From: CBDAPE01 sp965198325
GTDB taxonomy: Bacteria > Pseudomonadota > Alphaproteobacteria > UBA828 > JAPUJA01
Reading direction: 5' to 3'
Assembly (NCBI GenBank): GCA_965198325.1
Contig: CBDAPE010000017.1
Span: 62,001 to 126,000 of the forward strand
DNA: 64,000 nt
Shown: positions 7,612-16,025 of the stretch, one piece after another
Layout of the letters: each line of letters begins with the position of its first letter
Position numbering within the stretch: the first letter of the stretch is position 1
Position numbers and translations under genes: made by a program
Notes under the pieces: generated by a model
What the model saw: only the letters and a program-made list of their open reading frames with translations
What the model was told of the DNA's origin: nothing
Database searches by the model: none

Positions 7612-8126
7612 ACCCCGCGCCGCACTTACGGACCGGGCATCGGTCCAGCGCATCCTCGACGACGGCGAGATGGAGGAGTGCGAATGCTTCCGGCGCCGAG
7701 GCCATTTCAGGAGACCGCCGCGATCTCGCCCGCATTTCTTCTACCGTAACCAGCCGGTAAATCGCCGTTTCACGCCCCGTTACCAGGAGTGCCAGGACTT
7801 TACATTGCGCCCGTTGCCCGGGAACACGAGCCTGCCGGCGGTCGATATGAAGACGCCGCAATCCCGGGAATAGCCGGCGCCGCGGCCTCCGGGAACTGCA
7901 ACACCATCTCGAGTGAGCGCGCCTTCGCGGCGGCATGAAGGGCGATCTTGTCGTACCACCGAAACCGCGTTAGGAGACTTTCGCCATCTCAGGCTGTCCG
8001 TTGTCGCACCGCTCGGGTCTCTGCGCTCGGCAGGGCGCTGGCCGAAGCCCGTAACCCCCGGATAAATAGCGCAGATTCGGGCTCGCAGAATTGCATTTAT
8101 ACCAATGATATCAATGGCTTAGGTGA
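7612..8126. other. Gene-free stretch between recombinase and tRNA-Ser
   Basis: Short open frames occur on both strands (for example minus strand 7403-7936) but they are Arg/Pro-rich and carry no family motif. The stretch probably holds decayed coding sequence and possibly an attachment site next to the tRNA. No second copy of the tRNA 3' end was found to the left. Confidence 0.5.
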
Positions 8127-8214
8127 TGGCGGAGGGGGTGGGATTCGAACCCACGGTACGCAAGCGCACAACGGTTTTCGAGACCGCCCCGTTCGACCAC
8201 TCCGGCACCCCTCC
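8127..8214 (-). tRNA. tRNA-Ser (anticodon CGA)
   Basis: The reverse complement starts GGAGGGG and ends CCCCTCC-G-CCA, giving a 7-bp acceptor stem with encoded CCA. The anticodon loop CTCGAAA gives anticodon CGA (reads UCG). There is a long variable arm (about GTGCGCTTGCGTAC) as expected for serine tRNAs, and a T-loop GGTTCGAATCC. Length is 88 nt. The 3' end points to the mobile region, the usual layout for a tRNA-linked integration site. Confidence 0.95.
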
Positions 8215-8343
8215 GCGAAGGCGTCGCGATCGACGGGGCGACCTTACCCACGGCCCGGACCTTTCGCAAGCACGCTAGAATGCAGCAAAAAGGCCCGGAA
8301 AAGTGCCCATAAAGCCGAAAAAAACCCCCATAAAGTAAAAAAA

Positions 8344-8371
8344 TTGACAGAATCGGCTTGCGCGCTATAGT
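8344..8371 (+). promoter_or_regulatory. Sigma-70-type promoter for rplU
   Basis: TTGACA at 8344-8349 and TATAGT at 8366-8371, with a 16-bp spacer, lie about 58 bp before the rplU start. It should drive rplU-rpmA. Confidence 0.75.
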
Positions 8372-8429
8372 CCCGGCTCCTGCGGCGGCGCGGCCGATTG
8401 CGACCGCTGTTTTTAAGGATTGTTCGCGA

Positions 8430-9059
8430 ATGTTTGCAGTGATTCGAACCGGCGGGAAACAGTACCGGGTCGCCGCCGAGGGTGTGATCGTCGTCGAGAA
8501 ACTGATCGGCGAGGCGGGCACGTCCGTCGAGCTGACCGAGGTCCTCGCCATGGGCAAGAACGGGTCCACGACGATTGGCACGCCGCTCGTCGAAGGCGCG
8601 CGGGTAGCCGCGACCGTGCTCGATCAGGGCCGCCAGCCGACCGTACTCGTCTTCAAGAAGAAGCGACGCAAGAATCACCGCCGGATGCGCGGTCACCGGC
8701 AGCAAATGACCGTACTCAAGATCGACCAGATCCTCGGCCCCGGTGAGAAAGCGGCGCCCCGGAAGGCAGCCGCGAGGAAATCGACGGTGAAGACGGCCGA
8801 GGGGCCGGGTGACGAGGTCAAGCCCGTGGCGAAGAAGCCCGCGGCGAAGAAGGCCGCGGCGGCGAAGAGCGAGGGCAAGCCGGCGGCCGCGAAGAAATCG
8901 GCCGCGAAAAGGTCCACGGTCGATAAAACCACTGAGCCCAAGAAACCCGCAGCCAAGAAGGCCAGCGCGGCCAAGAAGACCACCGCTGCCAAGAAGCCGG
9001 CGGCCAAGAAATCCGCGGTCAAGAAGCCGGCGGCGAAGACTTCGAAGGAGCAAGACTGA
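8430..9059 (+). CDS. rplU: 50S ribosomal protein bL21 with a long Lys/Ala-rich tail
   Basis: 209 residues. Residues 1 to about 103 are a normal bL21 (starts FAVIRTGGKQYRV; signature KKKRRKNHRRMRGHRQQMT), which binds 23S rRNA in the large subunit. After ILGPGEK a tail of about 105 residues follows, built from AAKK / KKPAAKK-type units and resembling bacterial histone-H1-like proteins. Typical bL21 ends near residue 103, so the tail doubles the protein. It is positively charged and probably disordered; it could bind rRNA or DNA. ATG 8430 gives the canonical N-terminus. Its stop overlaps the rpmA start (TGATG), so the two are translationally coupled. Confidence 0.95.
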   Translation: MFAVIRTGGKQYRVAAEGVIVVEKLIGEAGTSVELTEVLAMGKNGSTTIGTPLVEGARVAATVLDQGRQPTVLVFKKKRRKNHRRMRGHRQQMTVLKIDQILGPGEKAAPRKAAARKSTVKTAEGPGDEVKPVAKKPAAKKAAAAKSEGKPAAAKKSAAKRSTVDKTTEPKKPAAKKASAAKKTTAAKKPAAKKSAVKKPAAKTSKEQD

Positions 9060-9316
9060 TGGCGCACAAAAAAGCCGGCGGAAGCTCACGCAACGGCCGC
9101 GATTCCGAAGGCCGGCGGCTGGGGATCAAGAAATATGGCGGCGAAAGCGTCGTGCCGGGCAACATCATCGTTCGCCAGCGGGGTACGAAATTCAACCCGA
9201 GCGACAATGTCGGCTTGGGCCGCGATCACACGATCTTTGCGCTCGTCGAGGGCCAGGTGCGCTTTACCCACAAGGCGGCGGGCAAGATCTTCGTGTCGGT
9301 CGAGCCGTTGAACTGA
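9059..9316 (+). CDS. rpmA: 50S ribosomal protein bL27
   Basis: 85 residues, full length. It begins AHKKAGGSSRNGRDSEGRRL, the classic bL27 N-terminus that reaches toward the peptidyl transferase centre, and ends FVSVEPLN. It carries no cleavable Firmicutes-type leader. Its ATG shares a base with the rplU stop, and a terminator follows. Confidence 0.97.
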   Translation: MAHKKAGGSSRNGRDSEGRRLGIKKYGGESVVPGNIIVRQRGTKFNPSDNVGLGRDHTIFALVEGQVRFTHKAAGKIFVSVEPLN

Positions 9317-9342
9317 CGCCGCCGACGGGCCAGACGTCCGGA

Positions 9343-9371
9343 AGGGGAGCGCTCGGTCGTTCCCCTTTTTT
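9343..9371 (+). terminator. Rho-independent terminator after rpmA
   Basis: A GGGGAGC / GTTCCCC hairpin (one G-T pair) is followed directly by seven T residues (CCCCTTTTTTT). It separates rplU-rpmA from obg. Confidence 0.8.
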
Positions 9372-9434
9372 TATAGCGGGGAAAAATTGGCATACGAGCC
9401 GAAATCCCCGGCGTGGCGATGGAGCCCCGCAAGG

Positions 9435-10463
9435 ATGCAATTTCTCGATGAAGCCAGGGTTCACGTGCAAAGCGGCGACGGCGGCACGGGCTGCCTGTCG
9501 TTCAGACGGGAGAAGTTTATCGAATATGGCGGGCCCGACGGCGGCGACGGCGGCAAGGGCGGCGACGTCGTCGCGCTCTGCGTCGAAGGGCTCAACACGC
9601 TGGTCGATTTTCGCTACCGGCAGCATTTCAAGGCCAAGGCAGGCCGGCCCGGGGAAGGCCGCCAACGGACCGGGGCCGCAGGCGCGGACCGGATGCTCGA
9701 AGTTCCCGTCGGCACGGAAATTCTCGACGATATGGACGGCTCGCTGCTGGCCGATATGACCGAACCGGGCCAGCGTGTCGTCCTGGCGCGCGGCGGCGAC
9801 GGCGGCTTCGGCAATTTGCATTTCAAGTCGGCGACCAACCGGGCACCCCGGCGCGCCGATCCCGGCTGGCCCGGCGAGATGCTGACGCTGCGATTGCGCC
9901 TCAAGCTGGTCGCCGATGCCGGTCTGCTAGGCCTGCCCAACGCCGGCAAGTCGACGCTGCTCGCCCGGGTGTCCCGCGCGAAGCCCAAGATCGCCGATTA
10001 CCCGTTCACGACACTCCACCCCCAACTGGGCGTCGTGGGCGTGGACGAGGCCGAATTCGTTCTGGCGGACATCCCGGGGCTGATCGAGGGCGCGCATGGC
10101 GGCGCCGGTCTCGGCGACAGGTTTCTGGCCCATTTGGAGCGCTGCGCGGTTCTGATCCACCTGGTCGACGGCACAGCCGACGACGTCGCCGAAGCGTACG
10201 AGACGATCCGCGTCGAGCTTGCCGCTTATGGCCAAGACCTGGCCGCCCGGCCGGAGGTCGTCGTGCTCAACAAGTGCGATGCGCTGGACGCAGCGACTCG
10301 CGCGAAAAAAGCGACCGCGCTCGAAGTGGCTTGCCATGCCGTTGTATTGGAGATTTCAGGGGTCACGGGCGAGGGGATCAGCGATCTCCTGCGCCGTGCC
10401 GTTGCGACGGTCGACGCGACCCGCTCCACTGCGGCAGACGAGCAAACCAGCGGGGCGATCTGA
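9435..10463 (+). CDS. obg: Obg/CgtA GTPase
   Basis: 342 residues. The N-terminal glycine-rich Obg domain (about 1-158) starts MQFLDEARVHVQSGDGGTG; the G domain has the P-loop GLPNAGKST, switch motifs YPFTTLHPQLG, DIPGLIEGA, and NKCD. Obg acts in late 50S assembly and stress signalling. An upstream in-frame TTG at 9387 would add 16 unusual residues; ATG 9435 sits behind AAGG and matches the family start. The C-terminal OCT domain is absent, as in many alphaproteobacteria. The stop overlaps the proB start (TGATG). Confidence 0.96.
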   Translation: MQFLDEARVHVQSGDGGTGCLSFRREKFIEYGGPDGGDGGKGGDVVALCVEGLNTLVDFRYRQHFKAKAGRPGEGRQRTGAAGADRMLEVPVGTEILDDMDGSLLADMTEPGQRVVLARGGDGGFGNLHFKSATNRAPRRADPGWPGEMLTLRLRLKLVADAGLLGLPNAGKSTLLARVSRAKPKIADYPFTTLHPQLGVVGVDEAEFVLADIPGLIEGAHGGAGLGDRFLAHLERCAVLIHLVDGTADDVAEAYETIRVELAAYGQDLAARPEVVVLNKCDALDAATRAKKATALEVACHAVVLEISGVTGEGISDLLRRAVATVDATRSTAADEQTSGAI

Positions 10464-11578
10464 TGATACCGGCGCTCCAACGGCTGCCCTCCCTGGTCGT
10501 GAAGGTCGGCTCAAGCCTGCTGGTCGACCCCGAAAGCGGCGTGCTTCACGAGACCTGGCTGGACGGGCTCGCGGCGGACGTGGCGAACCTGCGTGAGCGG
10601 GGCCAGGAGGTCATCCTCGTCTCATCGGGTGCGATCGCAGTCGGGCGTCGGGACCTGGGTCTGCCCAACCGTAAGCTCAAACTCGAGGAGAAACAGGCCG
10701 CTGCCGCGGCGGGACAGATCCGTCTCGCTCACGCCTATCAGGAATCGCTCGCCCGATTCGGTGTCAATGTCGCCCAGATCCTGCTGACGATCGGCGACAC
10801 GGAAGCTCGGCGCCGATACCTCAATGCACGGAGCACCATCAGCACCTTGCTCAAGATCGGTTCGGTACCCGTAATCAACGAGAACGACACAGTGGCGACG
10901 GCAGAGATTCGCTTTGGCGACAACGATCGTCTGGCGGCGCGGGTCGCTGCAATGATGAGCGCCGACGGCCTGATTTTGCTGTCGGATATCGACGGACTCT
11001 ATTCCGCCAATCCCCAGACCGCTGTCGATGCCCGGCATATTCCCGTGATCGACGACATCACGCCCGCGATCGAAGCGATGGCCGGCAAGTCGATGTCGGC
11101 GGACGCCTCGGGCGGTATGGTGACCAAGCTGCAGGCGGCCCGGATCTGCCTTGGCGCGGGTTGTCACGTTGCGATCTGCCAGGGCTCGGTGGAGCGGCCC
11201 TTGCGCGCACTCGAGGCTGGTGCGCGGGCGAGCTGGTTTATCGCCAAGGCATCGCCCAAGGCGGCGCGCAAGCAGTGGATTGCCGGCAGCCTGCAGCCGA
11301 ACGGCAAGGTGACGATCGACGGCGGCGCCCTTGCGGCTCTCAAAGACGGGCGTAGCCTGCTGCCCGCCGGCGTCGTCGCCGTCTCGGGCCGCTTCGAGCG
11401 GGGCGATTCCGTGATCGTCGAAGATCCCGAAGGAAACGAGGTCGCACGCGGATTGTGCGCCTATTCGTCGGACGACGCGGTCCGGATCCTGGGTCACAAA
11501 AGCCGTGAAATAGAGCGGATTCTCGGCTACCGTGGCCGCGACGAAATTATCCACCGGGACGACCTGGTGTTGAGCTGA
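10463..11578 (+). CDS. proB: Glutamate 5-kinase
   Basis: 371 residues. The amino-acid-kinase fold begins VVKVGSSLLVD; VSSGAIAVG, the ENDTVA stretch and the DIDGLY and GGMVTKLQAA motifs are present. A C-terminal PUA domain occupies about residues 285-365. It phosphorylates glutamate in the first step of proline synthesis and is usually inhibited by proline. It is followed by proA 13 bp downstream, so kinase and reductase are made together. ATG 10463 overlaps the obg stop. Confidence 0.97.
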   Translation: MIPALQRLPSLVVKVGSSLLVDPESGVLHETWLDGLAADVANLRERGQEVILVSSGAIAVGRRDLGLPNRKLKLEEKQAAAAAGQIRLAHAYQESLARFGVNVAQILLTIGDTEARRRYLNARSTISTLLKIGSVPVINENDTVATAEIRFGDNDRLAARVAAMMSADGLILLSDIDGLYSANPQTAVDARHIPVIDDITPAIEAMAGKSMSADASGGMVTKLQAARICLGAGCHVAICQGSVERPLRALEAGARASWFIAKASPKAARKQWIAGSLQPNGKVTIDGGALAALKDGRSLLPAGVVAVSGRFERGDSVIVEDPEGNEVARGLCAYSSDDAVRILGHKSREIERILGYRGRDEIIHRDDLVLS

Positions 11579-11591
11579 CGGAGAGCGCATC

Positions 11592-12875
11592 GTGGTCGCA
11601 CTCAGCGCCGCCGAATCCGGCGATATCGAAACCGTGATGGCCGAGTTGGGCGTTGCCGCCCGGGCGGCCGCGCATACCATCGCTCATGCCTCGGCCGAGA
11701 CGAAGACCAGCGCCCTGCGCGCCGCTGCCGCAGCAATTCGCGAGCGGGCCACGGATATCCTCGAGGCCAATTCCCGGGACATGGAGGCCGCCAAACAGCG
11801 TGAGCTGACCGCTGCCTTGCTCGAGCGCCTGGAACTCGACGGGGATCGGATCGAGGCCATGGCTGCTGGACTGGAGACGATCGCGACGCTCGCCGATCCG
11901 GTCGGTCGCGAGCTCGACAGCTGGGATCGGCCGAACGGCCTTGCCATCAGTCGTGTCAGTGTGCCGATTGGCGTCATCGGCATTATCTTCGAGTCCCGCC
12001 CCAACGTGACCGCGGACGCCGCGGCTCTCGCGATCAAGGCCGGTAATGCGGCGATCTTGCGCGCGGGCTCGGAGAGCTACCACTCGTCACGGGCGATCAT
12101 GGCCTGCCTGCAGCAGGGTCTGGCTGCTGCCAATCTGCCGTCGGCCTGCGCCGAGTTGATCCCCGTAACGGACCGCGCGGCCGTCGGCATTTTACTGCGC
12201 ATGGACGACTGCGTTGATCTGATCGTGCCCCGCGGCGGCAAGGGCCTGATCCAGCGGGTCAAGGCGGAAAGCCGAATTCCCATTTTCGCGCATCTCGATG
12301 GCATCTGCCATGTCTATGTCCACGAGGCGGCGGATCCTGAGATGGCGCGCGACGTGCTGTTCAATGCCAAGATGCGCCGGACCGGGATTTGCGGCGCCGC
12401 CGAGACGTTGTTGATTGACCGGTCGATCGCCGTAAATCATCTGGTGGCGGTCCTCGATCCATTGGTCGAGGCGGGCTGTGAACTGCGCGGCGACGCTGTG
12501 GCGCGCGGCGTCGATTCACGCCTCGGCGCGGCTCGCGAGGAAGACTGGGAGACCGAATACCTCGACGCAATTCTATCGGTTCGCATCGTCGACGGAATAG
12601 AGGCTGCGATCGATCATATCAACCGGCATGGCTCCCACCACACCGACACCATCGTCACGGCAGACGACGTGGCAGCTGCATATTTTCTCGACGAGATCGA
12701 CAGCGGCATCGTCATGCACAACTGCTCTACTCAGTTCGCCGACGGTGGCGAATTCGGTATGGGAGCCGAGATCGGCATCTCCACGGGAAAATTGCATGCC
12801 CGCGGACCAGTGGGCGCCGAGCAGCTCACGACCTACAAATACCGCGTGCAGGGCACGGGGCAGGTGCGTCCCTGA
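11592..12875 (+). CDS. proA: Gamma-glutamyl phosphate reductase
   Basis: 427 residues, ALDH superfamily. It reduces gamma-glutamyl phosphate with NADPH to glutamate semialdehyde. The catalytic Cys lies in MRRTGICGAAETLL, and FESRPNVTADAAALAIKAGN and the C-terminal FADGGEFGMGAEIGISTGK are ProA signatures. The start is GTG at 11592. The stop TGA at 12873-12875 overlaps the probable CTG start of nadD. Confidence 0.97.
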   Translation: MVALSAAESGDIETVMAELGVAARAAAHTIAHASAETKTSALRAAAAAIRERATDILEANSRDMEAAKQRELTAALLERLELDGDRIEAMAAGLETIATLADPVGRELDSWDRPNGLAISRVSVPIGVIGIIFESRPNVTADAAALAIKAGNAAILRAGSESYHSSRAIMACLQQGLAAANLPSACAELIPVTDRAAVGILLRMDDCVDLIVPRGGKGLIQRVKAESRIPIFAHLDGICHVYVHEAADPEMARDVLFNAKMRRTGICGAAETLLIDRSIAVNHLVAVLDPLVEAGCELRGDAVARGVDSRLGAAREEDWETEYLDAILSVRIVDGIEAAIDHINRHGSHHTDTIVTADDVAAAYFLDEIDSGIVMHNCSTQFADGGEFGMGAEIGISTGKLHARGPVGAEQLTTYKYRVQGTGQVRP

Positions 12876-13495
12876 GCCATCTACCAACCAGCCCCCACGG
12901 CCTACGAATCGGTCTGCTCGGCGGTTCGTTCAATCCTTCGCATGCGGGTCATCTTCATATCAGTCGGCTCGCGCTTCGCGATCTCGGGCTCGACCGAATC
13001 TGGTGGCTCGTTTCGCCGCAAAATCCGTTGAAATCGGCCCTCGATATGGCGCCGCTGGGCCGGCGACTCGCTGCGGCCCGCCGGCGCGCCACCGATTCGC
13101 GAATTCGCGTAACCGACATCGAGCGCCGTCTGGGCGATAGCCGGACCGCATTCATATTGCCGAAGCTACGGGCTGCCTACCCGGGTAACCGTTTTGTCTG
13201 GATCATGGGCGCCGACAATCTGCTGCAGATCACCGAGTGGTTCGCCTGGCCGCGGATCTTCGAAACACTGCCCATTGCGATTTACGACCGTCCTTCCTAT
13301 TCTCGAAGGGCTCTCGCGAGCGTCGCGGCCCGTCGGTTCGCATCCTCTCGGATCGAGCCGGAACAGGCCACCACCTTGGCCGACCGCCGACCGCCGGCCT
13401 GGGTATTTTTCGCGGGGCGTCTGAGCCCGGCTTCGGCGACGGATATCCGGGGGCGTGGGATTAGCGGACGGCAGAAGGAGCGTGCAACACCGTGA
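12872..13495 (+). CDS. nadD: Nicotinate-nucleotide adenylyltransferase, probable CTG start
   Basis: About 207 residues. It adenylates nicotinate mononucleotide in NAD synthesis. The nucleotidyltransferase motif GGSFNPSHAGHLHI starts near residue 18, with WWLVSPQNPLK and MGADNLLQITEW, NadD hallmarks, following. No ATG, GTG or TTG exists in this frame before the motif for more than 200 bases, and the next (TTG 13028) would remove the active site. CTG at 12872 overlaps the proA stop (CTGA) and has AGGTG at 12862-12866, five bases upstream, so I take it as the start. The C-terminal ISTSxxR region is altered to SATDIRGRG. Confidence 0.85.
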   Translation: MSHLPTSPHGLRIGLLGGSFNPSHAGHLHISRLALRDLGLDRIWWLVSPQNPLKSALDMAPLGRRLAAARRRATDSRIRVTDIERRLGDSRTAFILPKLRAAYPGNRFVWIMGADNLLQITEWFAWPRIFETLPIAIYDRPSYSRRALASVAARRFASSRIEPEQATTLADRRPPAWVFFAGRLSPASATDIRGRGISGRQKERATP

Positions 13496-13904
13496 GGAGC
13501 GGATCATAGTCGTCGAGGAAAAGCGTCGACCATCGGTGCTCGAATTGCATCAAGCCGTTCTGGCCGAGCTTGAGGACGCCAAGGGCGAGGACATCGTGTC
13601 CATCGACCTAGCGGGAAAATCCGACATCGCGGACTATATGGTGATCGCGTCGGGGCGCTCCGATCGGCAGATCGGCGCCATGGCAGACCGACTCATGCGA
13701 CGGTTCAAGGCGATCGGGATGGGGTCAGTTCCGGTCGAGGGCCTCAAGGCCGGCGACTGGGTCCTGATCGATGGCGGTGACGTCATCGTTCACCTCTTTC
13801 ACCCGGAAATTCGTACGCTTTATAACCTGGAGAAAATGTGGGCCATCACGCTCCCGACAAAGGGTGCGGAGTCCGTCGGGCTCTCCTCGGGCGCCGGACG
13901 CTGA
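13482..13904 (+). CDS. rsfS: Ribosomal silencing factor RsfS
   Basis: About 140 residues. It binds uL14 on the 50S subunit and blocks subunit joining in starvation. IDLAGKSDIADYMVIASGRS, the AMADRL helix, GDWVLIDGGDVIVHLF and YNLEKMW are family hallmarks. The start is uncertain: GTG 13482 (AAGGAG close upstream) or GTG 13455. Both overlap the end of nadD, the usual neighbour. Confidence 0.92.
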   Translation: MQHREERIIVVEEKRRPSVLELHQAVLAELEDAKGEDIVSIDLAGKSDIADYMVIASGRSDRQIGAMADRLMRRFKAIGMGSVPVEGLKAGDWVLIDGGDVIVHLFHPEIRTLYNLEKMWAITLPTKGAESVGLSSGAGR

Positions 13905-13916
13905 GGCCGCATCGGC

Positions 13917-14375
13917 GTGCGCGTCTTGGTGGCTGCTGTGGGGCGCGCCAGATCAGGACCCGAGCGGAGCCTGTTCGATGGTTACGTAAAGAGGCTGCCT
14001 TGGCCGCTCGACTTTATCGAGGTCCGTGAGAAGCGCGCCTTATCAGGAGCCAAGCTCAGAGATGCCGAGGCTCGGTTGCTGCTCGATGTCCTGCCGGAGC
14101 GCGCCGTCGTCGTGGCGTTGGAGGAAACTGGCACGGTCCTGACAAGCGAGGCGTTTGCCACACAACTTGGCAACTGGCGCGACGATGGCGTGGGCGCGCT
14201 GGCCTTTCTGATCGGCGGCGTCGAGGGCCATGGCGAGGCGGCGCGCGTGCGCGCCGATCTGGTACTTTCCCTTGGCGCCATGACCTGGCCCCATCAGCTT
14301 GTCCGAGTTCTGCTTGCCGAACAACTCTACCGGGCCGCTTCGATCCTCGTGGGCCACCCCTATCACCGGGCATGA
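13917..14375 (+). CDS. rlmH: 23S rRNA (pseudouridine1915-N3)-methyltransferase RlmH
   Basis: 152 residues, full length, SPOUT fold. ALEETGTVLTSEAFA, FLIGGVEGHG and LSLGAMTWPHQLVRVLLAEQ match the SAM-binding knot and dimer helix, and the C-terminal YHRA is invariant-like. It methylates pseudouridine 1915 in helix 69. The start is GTG 13917, 12 bp after rsfS; the pairing with rsfS is conserved in bacteria. Confidence 0.96.
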   Translation: MRVLVAAVGRARSGPERSLFDGYVKRLPWPLDFIEVREKRALSGAKLRDAEARLLLDVLPERAVVVALEETGTVLTSEAFATQLGNWRDDGVGALAFLIGGVEGHGEAARVRADLVLSLGAMTWPHQLVRVLLAEQLYRAASILVGHPYHRA

Positions 14376-14438
14376 CGCTCCGATCAGCACAACGTTCAAG
14401 CCGTTTCGTTTCAGCGTGCAATTCGTTATAAGTCCGCC

Positions 14439-16025
14439 ATGACCCAGTCCCAAATCCCGAAGCCCGTCCTGCTCTGTGTGCTGGACGGCTGGGGCCATGG
14501 CGACGTGGCTCCCGACAACGCGATTGCCGCGGCTAAGACACCTGTGTGGGACGCCCTGACCGCAGGTAGCCCTCACGCATTGCTCGACGCGTCGGCGGAT
14601 GACGTCGGGCTGCCCGCCGGCCAGATGGGAAATTCCGAAGTCGGCCACATGAGTATCGGTTCCGGGCGGATCGTGTTTCAGGACCTCCCGAAGATCGACG
14701 TAGCGATCGCCGACGGATCGCTAGCCCACAGCCCCAAGTTGGGTGAGTTCGTCTCGTCGCTGAAGGCGAGTAGCGGTGTGTGCCACCTCTTGGGCCTGCT
14801 CTCGCCCGGCGGCGTACATTCCCATCAGGATCATATGGCGGCACTGACGCGCATCTTGTCGGAGGCCGGTGTTGGCGTGCGAGTCCATGCAATTCTCGAT
14901 GGCCGGGATACTCCGCCGCGCTCGGCGCTCGACTTCATGGCGCATTTCGAGTCAGCGATCGCCGGTCTCGCCGACGTCACGATTGCAAGTGTCGCGGGTC
15001 GCTACTACAGCATGGATCGAGATTCGCGCTGGGAGCGGACAGCGCTGGCCTATGAATCCTACGTCCAGGGCAAGGGGCGGCGGGCCGATACAGCGCGGAA
15101 TGCCATAGAGGCCGCTTATAACGCAGATGAAAGCGACGAATTCGTCCGACCGACCCTGGTTGGCGAGGTGCCCGTCATGGCGAATGGCGACGGGCTCCTG
15201 ATGGCAAACTTCCGGGCCGACCGGGTGCGCCAAACACTAGCCGCGCTGCTCGACCCTGCCTTCGACGGATTCACGCGAGCAGCGGTTGTTGACTTTGCGG
15301 CGGCCGTGGGCATGACCGAATACAGTCAGAAGCTGAATTCTCTGGTCGCCGCTCTGTTTCCCCCGACAAACCTTCCCGGGCTGCTTGGTGAGGTCGTCTC
15401 AGCGGCGGGTCTGCGCCAGCTGCGTATCGCCGAGACCGAGAAATATGCCCATGTCACCTACTTCTTCAACGGCGGCAAAGAACAGGTGTTCGAGGGCGAG
15501 GAACGGATCCTCGTGCCATCGCCAAAGGTCGCGACATACGATCTCGAGCCCGAGATGTCGGCCGAAGAAGTCACCGACAAGGTGATCGAGGCCATCGGCA
15601 CGGGTCGTTTCGATCTGATCGTTCTGAACTATGCGAACCCGGACATGGTTGGCCATACGGGCGTGTTCGACGCAGCGGTCAAGGCCGTCGAGACGGTCGA
15701 CCGGTGCCTGGGCCGAGCGCGCAAGGCGATCGAGCAGGCGGGCGGGGCGATGCTGGTCACCGCCGATCATGGCAATGTGGAACGGATGCGCGATCACGGA
15801 AGTGCCCAGCCCCATACAGCACATACCTCGAATCGGGTTCCAGTGGTGCTGGCGGGCATGAGTGACGGCATTGAACTACACGATGGCCGGCTCAGCGATA
15901 TCGCGCCGACGATCCTCGGCCTGCTCGGGCTTTCCCAACCCCCAGAGATGACAGGCTCGACCCTGATCGCTGACGGTTCAGCCACCGAAGACAATGCGGG
16001 CCAAGCGCGAACGGCCCTGGTTTAA
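14439..16025 (+). CDS. gpmI: 2,3-bisphosphoglycerate-independent phosphoglycerate mutase
   Basis: 528 residues. It interconverts 3- and 2-phosphoglycerate through a phosphoserine intermediate in a Mn-binding alkaline-phosphatase-type fold. The nucleophile Ser66 lies in QMGNSEVGHMSIGSG; metal ligands lie in CVLDGWG, NPDMVGHTG and TADHGNVE. The phosphotransfer insert (about 80-310) carries ILDGRDTPP. The 3' end overlaps the next gene by 32 bp, so gpmI is probably co-transcribed with envC and ctpA. Confidence 0.97.
   Translation: MTQSQIPKPVLLCVLDGWGHGDVAPDNAIAAAKTPVWDALTAGSPHALLDASADDVGLPAGQMGNSEVGHMSIGSGRIVFQDLPKIDVAIADGSLAHSPKLGEFVSSLKASSGVCHLLGLLSPGGVHSHQDHMAALTRILSEAGVGVRVHAILDGRDTPPRSALDFMAHFESAIAGLADVTIASVAGRYYSMDRDSRWERTALAYESYVQGKGRRADTARNAIEAAYNADESDEFVRPTLVGEVPVMANGDGLLMANFRADRVRQTLAALLDPAFDGFTRAAVVDFAAAVGMTEYSQKLNSLVAALFPPTNLPGLLGEVVSAAGLRQLRIAETEKYAHVTYFFNGGKEQVFEGEERILVPSPKVATYDLEPEMSAEEVTDKVIEAIGTGRFDLIVLNYANPDMVGHTGVFDAAVKAVETVDRCLGRARKAIEQAGGAMLVTADHGNVERMRDHGSAQPHTAHTSNRVPVVLAGMSDGIELHDGRLSDIAPTILGLLGLSQPPEMTGSTLIADGSATEDNAGQARTALV

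Noticed and set aside
7403..7936. A 177-codon minus-strand frame across the recombinase end and the following gap
   Set aside because: Arg/Pro-rich, no motif, mostly antisense to the recombinase.
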